DNA from: an uncultured bacterium
Lineage (GTDB): Bacteria; Patescibacteriota; Minisyncoccia; Phycocordibacterales; Phycocordibacteraceae
Assembly (NCBI GenBank): GCA_903994795.1
Contig: CAJEYI010000006.1
Span: 1-45,269 of the forward strand
Direction of reading: 5' to 3'
Length of the DNA stretch: 45,269 nucleotides
Part shown: piece after piece, positions 8,012-16,466 of the stretch
Numbering within the stretch: position 1 is the first letter of the stretch
Layout of the letters: the number at the start of each line of letters is the position of its first letter
Notes under the pieces: generated by a model
What the model was told of the DNA's origin: nothing
The model's input: the letters and a program-made list of their open reading frames with translations, nothing else
Database searches by the model: none
Translations under genes and position numbers: made by a program

Positions 8012-8869
8012 CTATTTTCGCAGGTTTACGTTCGTTAGAAATCCAGGAAGCTTTAGATTCTGGAATGGATTTAGATTCGTAAACGAGAGAGCACACCTTG
8101 TCTGCAGCTCTGCTTTGTCATCAGTACTCAGACTTAGTGTAGTTGCGGTATTTTCTGGATACATAATTGCGTCTGGATTTGTATTGTGATCGAGGCCAAG
8201 TGAGTGACCGAATTCGTGTGCCATAAGTCTAATAAGTTGCGTGTTGTTTTTGAATTCAAATAAATCAATTCGCGATACTCCAAACTGCTTCACGTAGTCC
8301 CCTTCTTCAAAATCTACTCCTGCTTGCGTATTAAACGCAACAGCATTCGAATTCACTTGATCAATCTGCGCATTTAGCAAACGTACTTGATCCTGGAGCT
8401 GCGCTGCGGAAGCATTCAGAGAATCAACTTCAGAATTTAGCGTTGCAACATCGACTCCGCTTGCTTTGTCATTTTGGTATTTTTGTTTTAGCGCATCGTA
8501 GTTTGATTGAAGAGCTGCAATATTTGCTTTTTCCGCAATGACCTCGTCCTGCTGCTGAGAAATTGTTTTTCCGATATTGGTTTGTATCTGGCGATTATCA
8601 TAAATCAAATTCATTGGCATACTTGCACCTGCGCTGTACTGAAGGACCATATGCCCTGCTTCAGTATTCCAAATATCTGCAGCCTTCTGTGCATCTGCAA
8701 TAAAGTCTGTCTGACTAATTCCAAAACGTGTATCAAACTCACCAACCTTATACTGAATTGGCTGAGCACATGGTCGATTCGTATACACATAGTATGCTGA
8801 TCCACCAAGCAGACACACGAGCACAATAAAGAAAAAGATGTCTGAAAGCGTGTGAGATCTAGGCATCAT
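8012..8869 (-). CDS. Membrane-anchored matrixin-like zinc metalloprotease
   Basis: A 285-aa protein from the ATG at 8869. It has an N-terminal membrane helix (about residues 10-30) and an extracytoplasmic part that begins like a matrixin domain (ADIWNTEAG), is interrupted by a coiled coil of about 80 residues, and resumes with the zincin motif HEFGHSLGLDH near residue 218 and a Met-turn-like IMYP. All three zinc ligands and the catalytic Glu are present. It starts inside the end of dnaX (11-bp overlap), so it is probably translationally coupled to it, though a functional link is not obvious. The coiled-coil insertion in the catalytic domain is unusual. Confidence 0.85.
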   Translation of the reverse strand: MMPRSHTLSDIFFFIVLVCLLGGSAYYVYTNRPCAQPIQYKVGEFDTRFGISQTDFIADAQKAADIWNTEAGHMVLQYSAGASMPMNLIYDNRQIQTNIGKTISQQQDEVIAEKANIAALQSNYDALKQKYQNDKASGVDVATLNSEVDSLNASAAQLQDQVRLLNAQIDQVNSNAVAFNTQAGVDFEEGDYVKQFGVSRIDLFEFKNNTQLIRLMAHEFGHSLGLDHNTNPDAIMYPENTATTLSLSTDDKAELQTRCALSFTNLNPFQNLKLPGFLTNVNLRK

Positions 8870-9938
8870 GTGTAGTGGCGAGCTCAAGTATTGCAAGCTC
8901 AAGTGGTAGCGAAGGGATTGGAGAGAAACGCATTCGTTCCGTAGCATCGAGCAGTACACGAAGCGTCTTGTGTGTGATCTTTGATTCTTTTGGAAGCGCA
9001 ATCTTTTCTACTTCCTCGAATGTGTCGTTACCAAGTTCATCCTTTATCTCTAAGCGAAGCTCAGGAGCATAGCGAACGAGCAGAATAGTGCGGATAAGTT
9101 CGAGAACGAGAGACAAATACAATGCCATATCAACGCTTTCTGCGGCAGTCCTCCGGACTGCCGCAAGAGCTGCATCTGTATTCCCTTCTGACAATGCTAG
9201 TGCGAGTGCGTGTACTAACGCGTGCTTCGGTGCACCTGTTTGTTGCTCGGCGTTTTCAAGCGTGACAACATCCGCCTTCTTACCCGTATCACTTGCGTGA
9301 GTTCCTGCAAGCACTTTCTCTAGTATTGAAAGTGAGTCACGATACGATCCATCACCTAGAAGTGCAACGAGCTCTGCAACTCCTTTTTCGAGCGTAAAGC
9401 CTTCGCGCAGAGCAATCTCTGTGACGTGTTTTGTGAGAAGAGCTCGTGTTGGTTTTTTAAATTCATATACCTGGCAACGTGACTGCACAGTTTCCGGGAC
9501 TTTAGAAAGCTCAGTCGTTGCAAGTATGAAAATTACATATGCAGGTGGTTCTTCAAGAGTTTTTAGAAATGCATTCCACGCACCCTTTGAAAGCATGTGG
9601 GCCTCATCAAGAATGTAGACTTTGTAAGTTGAATCAAATGGGAGCGTGTAGACATTTTCCGCAAGAAGACGAATATCATCCACGCTATTGTTAGAGGCCG
9701 CATCTATTTCATACAAATCTCTGTCACTACACCCAAGTTCACGTGCAAAAATACGTGCAATAGAGGTCTTTCCAAGTCCGCGTGATCCAGCAAAGAGGTA
9801 CGCGTGTCCAATCTTCTGCGAAGCAATCTGTTCTGCGAGCGCATTGGTTATGTGTTCCTGTCCTACAATGTCCTTAAAGCTTGCAGGACGATACGCACGA
9901 TAAAGCGACTGGTGTGAGGAATTGGATGCATGTGCCAT
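8859..9938 (-). CDS. dnaX: DNA polymerase III clamp-loader subunit gamma/tau
   Basis: AAA+ motor of the clamp loader. The chosen ATG (9938) gives 359 aa. Walker A GSRGLGKTS is at 51-59, Walker B is DEAH, followed by the sensor-1 ATTE segment and the SRC motif. The four-cysteine zinc module normally found between Walker A and the EIDAASN motif is missing: only about 11 residues separate the two. No tau C-terminal extension is present. A TATAAT box ends 6 nt before the ATG, so the message is probably leaderless; the upstream TTG start would lie before this promoter. The metalloprotease gene overlaps its 3' end. Confidence 0.93.
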   Translation of the reverse strand: MAHASNSSHQSLYRAYRPASFKDIVGQEHITNALAEQIASQKIGHAYLFAGSRGLGKTSIARIFARELGCSDRDLYEIDAASNNSVDDIRLLAENVYTLPFDSTYKVYILDEAHMLSKGAWNAFLKTLEEPPAYVIFILATTELSKVPETVQSRCQVYEFKKPTRALLTKHVTEIALREGFTLEKGVAELVALLGDGSYRDSLSILEKVLAGTHASDTGKKADVVTLENAEQQTGAPKHALVHALALALSEGNTDAALAAVRRTAAESVDMALYLSLVLELIRTILLVRYAPELRLEIKDELGNDTFEEVEKIALPKESKITHKTLRVLLDATERMRFSPIPSLPLELAILELATTHDA

Positions 9939-9944
9939 GTATGC

Positions 9945-9950
9945 ATTATA
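9945..9950 (-). promoter_or_regulatory. -10 box giving a leaderless dnaX transcript
   Basis: A perfect TATAAT on the minus strand with 6 nt to the ATG at 9938. It lies in the 30-bp gap after dus. Confidence 0.65.
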
Positions 9951-9968
9951 CCAAGCCAAAGCTCGCAA

Positions 9969-10961
9969 TCACAATTTTAGAACACTCCGTATTTCTTTGC
10001 TGTTTTCGCACTCCATAAGCTGCGCACGAAGTTCTGCTGCACCGTCAAATCCGGACACAAATGCTTTTATGTGCTTTTTAAATATGTGAAATGACTTTGC
10101 GGGTTGAATTTCATCAAAGTATTCAGCAAGCTGACCTAGCGTTGAGAGCTTTTCTGAAGTAGACATGTCTTCTGTGGTCTTTCCAGCGAATAGATATGGA
10201 TTTCCGAAAATTGCACGGCCAAGCATGATGCCATCAGCGCCAAAAAGCTCTGCTTTTTGGCGCGCATCTTCCACACTCTTTACATCACCATTTCCAATAA
10301 TTAAAGTACTGGGACTTATTACGTCACGCAATGCGACTACTCGTGGCATCAAATCCCAGTGAGCTGCGACTTTCGACATCTCCTTCCGAGTTCGTAGGTG
10401 CACTGTGAGTGCGGGCAATTTCATTTCTAGCAGTACAGGAATCCATTCATCTATTGTTTCTCTGTTGTACCCAATTCGCGTCTTCACCGAGACCGGCACT
10501 ACGTCATACTCTTTTTTTGAACCCGCAACAAACCCCTTTCGTGCTGCTTCAATTATTTCTTTTGCGAGCGCAGGATTTTTAATCATTGCCGCACCACACC
10601 CTTGTTTCTCGATAGACTTATCGGGACAACCCATATTTATATCAACTCCATCAAATCCTAACTCTGCACAAAGCTTCGTTGCATACTCAATCATTTCGGG
10701 CTTGCTTGAAAACAGCTGTGCAACTATTGGTCGCTCAGCTTCTGTATACAGCAAGTCACGCATAAGAGGGTTTTCAGCATCAGGTAGCTTTTTTAATTCT
10801 CGTGTGTGATACAAGCCATCTGCTGACACAAACTCCGTCCATGTCACATCTGGCTTTCCTATTTCTGCGATAAGCTTTCGATATGCAGCATCAGTCACGT
10901 CCGCCATCGGTGCGAGTACAAAGAAAGGCTTTTTGACTGATTCCCAGAATGATTCCATCAT
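9969..10961 (-). CDS. dus: tRNA-dihydrouridine synthase (DusB-like)
   Basis: FMN enzyme reducing uridine to dihydrouridine in tRNA D-loops. A 330-aa TIM-barrel protein with the N-terminal APMADVTD motif, the INMGCPD motif with catalytic Cys in the QGCGAAM segment, the VKTRIG motif, and GNGDVKS and GADGIMLGR phosphate-binding motifs. It is full length. Two ATGs are adjacent at the start. The subtype (DusB versus other Dus) is a best guess. It lies upstream of dnaX on the same strand and is divergent from the NUDIX gene. Confidence 0.9.
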   Translation of the reverse strand: MMESFWESVKKPFFVLAPMADVTDAAYRKLIAEIGKPDVTWTEFVSADGLYHTRELKKLPDAENPLMRDLLYTEAERPIVAQLFSSKPEMIEYATKLCAELGFDGVDINMGCPDKSIEKQGCGAAMIKNPALAKEIIEAARKGFVAGSKKEYDVVPVSVKTRIGYNRETIDEWIPVLLEMKLPALTVHLRTRKEMSKVAAHWDLMPRVVALRDVISPSTLIIGNGDVKSVEDARQKAELFGADGIMLGRAIFGNPYLFAGKTTEDMSTSEKLSTLGQLAEYFDEIQPAKSFHIFKKHIKAFVSGFDGAAELRAQLMECENSKEIRSVLKL

Positions 10962-10986
10962 CGAATACTACCTGCTTGACTACTGC

Positions 10987-11061
10987 TTGACAATATTTCA
11001 TGAAAAAGTAACAGTGTGTTCAGATGTTCCGTTGTGGGCCATCGTATTCTTGCCAGGGAGG
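10987..11061 (+). promoter_or_regulatory. -35-like TTGACA and strong SD of the NUDIX gene
   Basis: TTGACA lies at 10987-10992 with only a weak -10 downstream. A strong Shine-Dalgarno (AGGGAGG, 11055-11061) is 6 nt before the ATG at 11068 and fixes the start against an upstream TTG reading. Confidence 0.5.
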
Positions 11062-11067
11062 CAGAAA

Positions 11068-11529
11068 ATGACATATGATTGGTCTTCCTATGGCATAATC
11101 GTCTGGGAAAATAAGTTAGTTGGCGTGCGAAAAATTGTTAATGGTATGCCTGGAAAGTGGGGACCACCTGGTGGTAAACGCACGCCGTCAGAAATGACCG
11201 CTCTCCAAACCCTTCTCAGGGAAATTCACGAGGAGACAGGACTTCGAATTCGCGGACCCCAAGCGCGACCGGTCTACAAAACACGTCGTCGTGGAGAAAA
11301 GGGTAATAAATTTCAAGTATTTTACTATATTATCTATCCGACGGAAGTACAAATGACGCTCCTGCATGCCGGGACCAGTTCTGAGGAAGCGAGTCTGATC
11401 ACTCGAACAGAGATGGAAAGGACGACCACTCCACTTGTTCAGCGCGTCATCCGGCAACATCTTCCATCAGGAAGACAGCATCGTCCTCAGCGTAACCAGT
11501 ACGGCGGACCTCGGGGTGGGCAAACATAG
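11068..11529 (+). CDS. NUDIX hydrolase
   Basis: Hydrolyses a nucleoside diphosphate linked to another group; the substrate is not predictable. From the ATG at 11068 the protein has 153 aa. The NUDIX box runs from GGKRTPSEM to REIHEETGL with the REx2EE metal ligands, and the GKWGPPGG strand precedes it. The C-terminal tail is basic and Gln/Gly/Pro-rich. A strong SD and higher GC than the neighbours set it apart from the mostly leaderless core genes. Its stop codon lies in the loop of a terminator hairpin. Confidence 0.85.
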   Translation: MTYDWSSYGIIVWENKLVGVRKIVNGMPGKWGPPGGKRTPSEMTALQTLLREIHEETGLRIRGPQARPVYKTRRRGEKGNKFQVFYYIIYPTEVQMTLLHAGTSSEEASLITRTEMERTTTPLVQRVIRQHLPSGRQHRPQRNQYGGPRGGQT

Positions 11530-11543
11530 TTTGTCCACCCCGA
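11511..11543. terminator. Terminator hairpin between convergent NUDIX and ftsQ-like genes
   Basis: Arms 11511-11525 and 11529-11543 form 15 bp (one G-U pair) with a 3-nt loop. The NUDIX stop codon (11527-11529) is in or next to the loop. It can serve both convergent genes. Confidence 0.75.
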
Positions 11544-11559
11544 ACCCAATTTGCAAAAA

Positions 11560-12612
11560 CTAGATTTTTGGAGTACTACTTGCAGACGTCACTCCTCCAA
11601 CTCCTACTTTTTTAAAATACGCCTTTCCTTCGAAGCGTAAATCTACATACTCAAGTGAACCATCGCTCAAATTCAGTGAGGGAAATGCAGCCTCTGCCAC
11701 TTTCGAGGTAACTTCTTCGTGACCAATCACATACGTAATTCTCGTACCACTCTGTGCATATAAGTCTGCTTCGTCTCCTCGAATTACAAAAGATACAATG
11801 GGAACACCTAGTGATTTGATCACTTTTATAAACTGAAGTGCATTTGGAATTTGTGTAGCGTCAGAAATTATTGACCCAAGTGGAGATGAGCTGTTTGCAT
11901 TTACACCACCAATTGGAGCAAAGATCTTAAGTGTACCTGAGGCTATAGCGTCGGGATTTGGAATTGCTGAAAATATGACACCTTCTGCGTCAGCATTAAA
12001 ACAGCTTGCCGGGGTAGTGCTTGCGATTGCCTGCGTCTTTTCATATGTTTCCCCACACCACGTAAGTGCTGCCTCGCGAGGAATGCTTTGTATTGAAATG
12101 GTACTAAGTGAAGTACGTGAAATAGATACAGCAGAAATCTCAGGATACTGATTTAAGATATCCATTCTGATTTCTTTTCTTGGAAAAAAGAAAATGGAGT
12201 TTCTTGGTACCAGACGGAAATAATTTCCCCGCAACACCTGTACTGCAATTGTGTTCATTTCTTCTGTATCAATACCTAGAGTTCGAATACCTTGAATTCG
12301 AACTCCTTGCCACCAGAAACTGCCAAACAGTCCTGCAATAACTAAAATAGTTCCAATTCCATAACTAAGAATAGCGACTCGACGCTCGCGCTGACGTCGC
12401 ACTTTAAGTGGCTCATTTTCTCGTCCTTTTGGAGTGCGCTTTTGCTTTTTAACTTTTGGAAGCTTAACTTTCTTTACCTGCTTTTGCTGGACATTACTTA
12501 TCAAATTGCTTTGAGTACGACGAACATCTCCCACAATTCTTTGTGCAGGAGGAGCAATTGGAGCTTGCGGTCTCCTATTAGGCTGTATGTCCCAGGATTT
12601 CCTTTCCGACAT
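11560..12612 (-). CDS. ftsQ: FtsQ/DivIB-like cell division protein
   Basis: A 350-aa bitopic membrane protein. It has a long basic cytoplasmic N-terminus (1-75), one membrane helix (about 78-100), then a POTRA-like domain (about 105-175) and a C-terminal beta domain. This is the FtsQ layout, a divisome linker between early and late division proteins. Sequence conservation is low, so the call rests on architecture. The start overlaps the end of serS by 35 bp on the same strand. Confidence 0.65.
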   Translation of the reverse strand: MSERKSWDIQPNRRPQAPIAPPAQRIVGDVRRTQSNLISNVQQKQVKKVKLPKVKKQKRTPKGRENEPLKVRRQRERRVAILSYGIGTILVIAGLFGSFWWQGVRIQGIRTLGIDTEEMNTIAVQVLRGNYFRLVPRNSIFFFPRKEIRMDILNQYPEISAVSISRTSLSTISIQSIPREAALTWCGETYEKTQAIASTTPASCFNADAEGVIFSAIPNPDAIASGTLKIFAPIGGVNANSSSPLGSIISDATQIPNALQFIKVIKSLGVPIVSFVIRGDEADLYAQSGTRITYVIGHEEVTSKVAEAAFPSLNLSDGSLEYVDLRFEGKAYFKKVGVGGVTSASSTPKI

Positions 12613-13849
12613 ATGGGACCAATACTTCTGGTACCTTTATAGTACCATCTGCCTGCTGATAATTTTCTACAAGCACTGCTAGGAAACGTGGCATGGCCAA
12701 CGCAGTGTTGTTGAGAGAGTGCGCGAATTTTAATGAACCATCTGCATCACGATATCGGATATTTAGACGTCGGGTTTGGAAGTCATGAAAGTATGAAGAC
12801 GAGTGCGTCTCTCGATATTTCTGTTCACCAGGCATCCATGCCTCAATGTCATACTTTTTAACTTGACCGAGCCCAAGATCTCCACCGCAGTTTACCACAA
12901 CATGGTATGGGATTTTTAATAACTCAAGAAGCTCTTCAGCATTTCTTGTGAGCTCCTCGTGAATCTCAACAGATGTCGCATGTGAAGCCTCACAAAGAAC
13001 CACTTGCTCAAATTTATAAAACTCATGCACACGCACAAGTCCTTTCGTGTCTTTTCCGTGTGCGCCAATTTCCCTACGGAAGCAAGGCGAGAATGCCAAA
13101 AACTTTATTGGAAAAGTACTTTGTTCCAATACTTCGTCCATATAATACGCCATTGTTGCAACCTCTCCTGTACCTGCTAAATATTCTGCATCTTGTGTCT
13201 TATACAAATCATCCTCACCCTGTGGTAGGTAGCCTGTACCGAGAAATGCATCCCGCCTTACGAGTGATGGCACGACCATCGGAGTGAATCCGCCTTTTTG
13301 TACGAAGTGATTGGTAACAAATTGCATGATAGCAAATTGCAAAAGAGCACCATCGCCTTTGAGAAAATATCCACGAAAACCTGCAACTTTTGTACCACGC
13401 TCAAAGTCTGCCATGTTTGCATTCGTCATGAGCTCTACATGATCTTTAGGTGTGAAATCAAACTGTGGAATTTCTCCCCACACTTTTACTTCCTGATTTT
13501 CCTTATCACTACCTCCATCAGGTACAGTCATGTCAGGAATGTTTGGAATCTCAAGCATAAGTTTTTGCCATTCCTCCATCACCTTTGCATACTTTTCTTC
13601 AACCTCTGCAAGACTGTCTTTTACGAACCGCATGCTTTCGATATGCGCAGTTCGTTCTTCTCCTGAAGCAAGCGCGATGCGATTGCTTGCGCGGTTTTGC
13701 TCTGCGCGCTTATCGTCAATTTCCTGACGAAGTGCCTTACGCTGATCATCAACAGCAAGAAGCCTTTCCACACCTACCTCAATGTGTTTTTTCTGTGCAC
13801 CTGCCTTAATAAGGTCTGCGTTTTCGCGTATAAAATGTATATCGAGCAT
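12578..13849 (-). CDS. serS: Seryl-tRNA synthetase
   Basis: Charges tRNA-Ser with serine. 423 aa, the normal bacterial length. The N-terminal 110 residues form the tRNA-binding coiled coil. The class II core has the TGEVA segment, motif 2 (FRREIGAHGKDTKGL) and motif 3 (NNTALAMPRFLAVLVEN, with Met-Pro-Arg in place of the more usual Ala/Val-x-Arg). TATAAA lies 5 nt before the ATG at 13849, so initiation is probably leaderless. The ftsQ-like gene follows with a 35-bp overlap. Confidence 0.96.
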   Translation of the reverse strand: MLDIHFIRENADLIKAGAQKKHIEVGVERLLAVDDQRKALRQEIDDKRAEQNRASNRIALASGEERTAHIESMRFVKDSLAEVEEKYAKVMEEWQKLMLEIPNIPDMTVPDGGSDKENQEVKVWGEIPQFDFTPKDHVELMTNANMADFERGTKVAGFRGYFLKGDGALLQFAIMQFVTNHFVQKGGFTPMVVPSLVRRDAFLGTGYLPQGEDDLYKTQDAEYLAGTGEVATMAYYMDEVLEQSTFPIKFLAFSPCFRREIGAHGKDTKGLVRVHEFYKFEQVVLCEASHATSVEIHEELTRNAEELLELLKIPYHVVVNCGGDLGLGQVKKYDIEAWMPGEQKYRETHSSSYFHDFQTRRLNIRYRDADGSLKFAHSLNNTALAMPRFLAVLVENYQQADGTIKVPEVLVPYVGKEILGHTA

Positions 13850-13915
13850 ATTTCTTTATACTACGACATACTTGCCTTTGCGGGAAGTATTTTAATTGCT
13901 TACAGGTACAAAATC

Positions 13916-14197
13916 CTACCGTGGGATTCCAGGGGGAATAGAAAATTCTTTTTGAAACGCAGGATTAGAAATGGCAGGAGGAAATGATTCAGTTTTATTA
14001 GTCACAAATAAAACTACTCCAGTTAGGAAGAGTGACACACACATAACAGTAATTAGCAGGTACAGCGCTTCTTGATTTGTTTTCGCAATTCCACTCGATA
14101 TCACAGCATGTGTAATTCCGGAACTTTTTGCAGAGGCAGGCACAGACTGTGCTGGCAGGCTGTACTCATCGTCTTCAAAGACTACTTCATCAGCCAT
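13916..14197 (-). CDS. Small single-pass membrane protein downstream of a pilin
   Basis: 93 aa, not recognised. An acidic N-terminus (first 45 residues), one membrane helix (about 45-66, LYLLITVMCVSLFLTGVVLF) and a short proline-rich exterior tail. It begins 12 bp after the pilin gene on the same strand, so a pilus-associated role is possible but unproven. Confidence 0.6.
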   Translation of the reverse strand: MADEVVFEDDEYSLPAQSVPASAKSSGITHAVISSGIAKTNQEALYLLITVMCVSLFLTGVVLFVTNKTESFPPAISNPAFQKEFSIPPGIPR

Positions 14198-14209
14198 ACT
14201 TATTTGTTT

Positions 14210-14854
14210 TTACCAACACATTGCAGTTGGACTAGACCACACCGCCCACACAGAGTTTGTGTCCCCTCCAGTACCATTACCAAAAATATTACTATAAACA
14301 CTATAACAAGGTGAGCTTGCAGTCGTAACTGAATATGGCTTGTTATAATTTCGTGTTGGATCAATAAGACTTTTAGGTCCTCCAGGATTTGGGCTGTCTT
14401 GTATATTGTAATCCATAATCTTGTAATCAGTACCATTAGAAAAATAAGCCAGGGTATCTACACAACTTACGGAATTAGTAGATGGGTCTTCTGGAAAACT
14501 TGGTATGTAATTCGGTACGAGTCCAGGTATCATACTTGACGCTGGAGTAACTTGAACAGAAGACGCAGTTGTTCCAGAAACACAGTCCCAGTTCCATTTA
14601 TACCAACCACTACCGTTGCTTGTGGATGTGGGGTAGACGCCATCATGATCCACTGCATATAACGCAAGGGCAGTTACTAAATTGTGAAGATTGGACTCTC
14701 GTGCCGCATCTCTACCCTTTGCTCGCGCGACATTAACTGATGAAATTACCACAGAGGAAAGGAGTCCGATAATTGAAATGACAACAAGAAGCTCGATGAG
14801 TGTAAATCCACGCTGTGCAAGCTTATGAGAAAACAAATTTGAGTCAGAACACAT
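14210..14854 (-). CDS. Type IV pilin / pseudopilin
   Basis: A 214-aa prepilin. A 15-residue basic leader is followed by the class III cleavage and methylation motif RGFTLIELLVVISIIG, then a hydrophobic helix and an alpha-beta head domain with paired cysteines. Prepilin peptidase would cut after the Gly before FTLIE. In CPR bacteria such pilins are linked to DNA uptake and surface attachment, and dprA lies 680 bp away. No assembly ATPase, platform protein or peptidase is in the window. Confidence 0.9.
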   Translation of the reverse strand: MCSDSNLFSHKLAQRGFTLIELLVVISIIGLLSSVVISSVNVARAKGRDAARESNLHNLVTALALYAVDHDGVYPTSTSNGSGWYKWNWDCVSGTTASSVQVTPASSMIPGLVPNYIPSFPEDPSTNSVSCVDTLAYFSNGTDYKIMDYNIQDSPNPGGPKSLIDPTRNYNKPYSVTTASSPCYSVYSNIFGNGTGGDTNSVWAVWSSPTAMCW

Positions 14855-14888
14855 ATACCAAGTATGTCCTAGAATCTAACTTTTGCAA

Positions 14889-15446
14889 TCATCTTTGTGT
14901 ATAAATTGAAGATAAGTAGTCACCAACTTTTTTAATTGGTTTTATTTGTAGATATGTTTTGTGATCGTCTTCGCGAGAAAGCTCTGATCGAGGAACTGTG
15001 TACCCTTCAGGTATGAAGATTGGATCGAAGCCACCAAACCCAATAAAGCTAGAAGGCTTTTCTGAAATGGTCCCAGTAAGAACACTTTCAAAAAATTCTT
15101 CTGTAGTTCCATCTGCATAACCGTACATACAACGAACTACAGCGTTCCGCTCTTTACCATCAAGCAATCTACAGACACCCTCTAAAGACAACTCTTCTAT
15201 AAACCACCTTATAAAGGTACCAGGGAGTCGACCTAGAGCTGGCATTTCCAATGATACGTCCTCAACCAATACAGGACGCTGCACTTTTTGATATGCCTGT
15301 CTAACCTTGTGTGTAACGACATCTTTTAAATTAAGTGATTGGATTTCATCAAGATCGAGCTTTATGTGCTCGACAGGATGCCCGAGCAATTCTGCAAGAT
15401 AGTCAGCCTTGCGTTGGCTTCCAGTTACAAATACGACATCTTTCAT
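14889..15446 (-). CDS. Non-canonical purine NTP pyrophosphatase (Ham1/RdgB family)
   Basis: Removes ITP/XTP/dITP from nucleotide pools. A 185-aa protein with the family's N-terminal TGSQRKADYL motif, the VEDVSLEM segment (normally the TxVEDTGL region) and the GFGGFDPIFIPEG segment. The final SHR-type motif is replaced by DDHKTYLQIK, and the ED-containing motif deviates slightly, so specificity may differ. TATAGT lies 6 nt before the ATG: a leaderless start. Confidence 0.8.
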   Translation of the reverse strand: MKDVVFVTGSQRKADYLAELLGHPVEHIKLDLDEIQSLNLKDVVTHKVRQAYQKVQRPVLVEDVSLEMPALGRLPGTFIRWFIEELSLEGVCRLLDGKERNAVVRCMYGYADGTTEEFFESVLTGTISEKPSSFIGFGGFDPIFIPEGYTVPRSELSREDDHKTYLQIKPIKKVGDYLSSIYTQR

Positions 15447-15531
15447 TTGGTAACTATAGCAGGAAAAGTCAAAAACTCAGAAATACTTTAGGCTCGCTTT
15501 ATTATTTCTTCATATCTAATTCGTACAATAA

Positions 15532-16422
15532 ATGGATGGGGACCGGACAAGAAATCACAAAGTTAGCGCCTGCGGAATTTCCGTCACAGTTGCTGGAAGT
15601 GCCTCAAGTCCCCGAAGCCTTTGGCTTCGGGGTAAACTCCCACCGCCTGGTACAAAATCCCTTGCGGTAGTTGGCTCACGTGCACTGTCACGATATGGAC
15701 GCGAATCATGTGAGCTACTTATTAGTGGACTGTCTGGCTACCCAATCTCAATAGTCTCTGGACTTGCTCTTGGTGCTGATGCCTGCGCGCACATAACGGC
15801 ATTAGATGCTGGCCTACATACTATTGCAATTCCAGGTAGCGGTCTCGCCAATGAATCGATTTGCCCAAGATCAAACCTCGATCTCGCACAACGAATTCTC
15901 GACACGGGTGGCGCACTGCTTTCTGAGCATGAACCAGACTACCTTGCACACCCATATGACTTCCCTTCACGAAATAGAATCATGGTTGGAATTGCTGATG
16001 CAGTGCTGATTATCGAGGCAGGACCGAAGTCCGGCACACTTATCACTGCGCGGCTTGCGGGTGAATATGGCAGAGAATTACTCTGCGTACCACACAGGAT
16101 TGGCGATCCGCACGGATTTGGTGCCCACCTTTTTACAAGAATAGGTGCTACCACAGTTACTACTCCGCATCACATCCTTGAAGCACTTCACATAGAGCCG
16201 CTTGTGGATACAGAAGCTAATAAAGTTCAGTATACACATTTGGTAAATACGCTTTCTGGAGTAGAAAGAAAAGTCTATGATCTTCTCGAAGAATCAAAAC
16301 AAAGAGACTTACTCATACGTATAATTGGTATACCCACTCACGAAGCATTAACTGCTCTAATATCCTTAGAATTCAAGGGATTAGTGAAAGAAGAGTTCGG
16401 TGCATGGAGACGTATCCCTTGA
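15532..16422 (+). CDS. dprA: DNA processing protein DprA
   Basis: Loads RecA on incoming single-stranded DNA during transformation. 296 aa. The Rossmann-type core holds AVVGSRALSRYG, the SGLALGADACAH segment, IPGSGL and the SGTLITARLA segment. A C-terminal winged-helix region (about 225-296) follows. The first 45 residues are not conserved, and a TACAAT box 2 nt before the ATG makes the exact start doubtful. A SAM-like N-terminal domain is absent. It is divergent from the ITPase-family gene and 44 bp before topA. Confidence 0.9.
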   Translation: MDGDRTRNHKVSACGISVTVAGSASSPRSLWLRGKLPPPGTKSLAVVGSRALSRYGRESCELLISGLSGYPISIVSGLALGADACAHITALDAGLHTIAIPGSGLANESICPRSNLDLAQRILDTGGALLSEHEPDYLAHPYDFPSRNRIMVGIADAVLIIEAGPKSGTLITARLAGEYGRELLCVPHRIGDPHGFGAHLFTRIGATTVTTPHHILEALHIEPLVDTEANKVQYTHLVNTLSGVERKVYDLLEESKQRDLLIRIIGIPTHEALTALISLEFKGLVKEEFGAWRRIP

Positions 16423-16466
16423 CCATCCTTTATAAGGTAAGGTATGACTAATAAATAGTATCTCGT

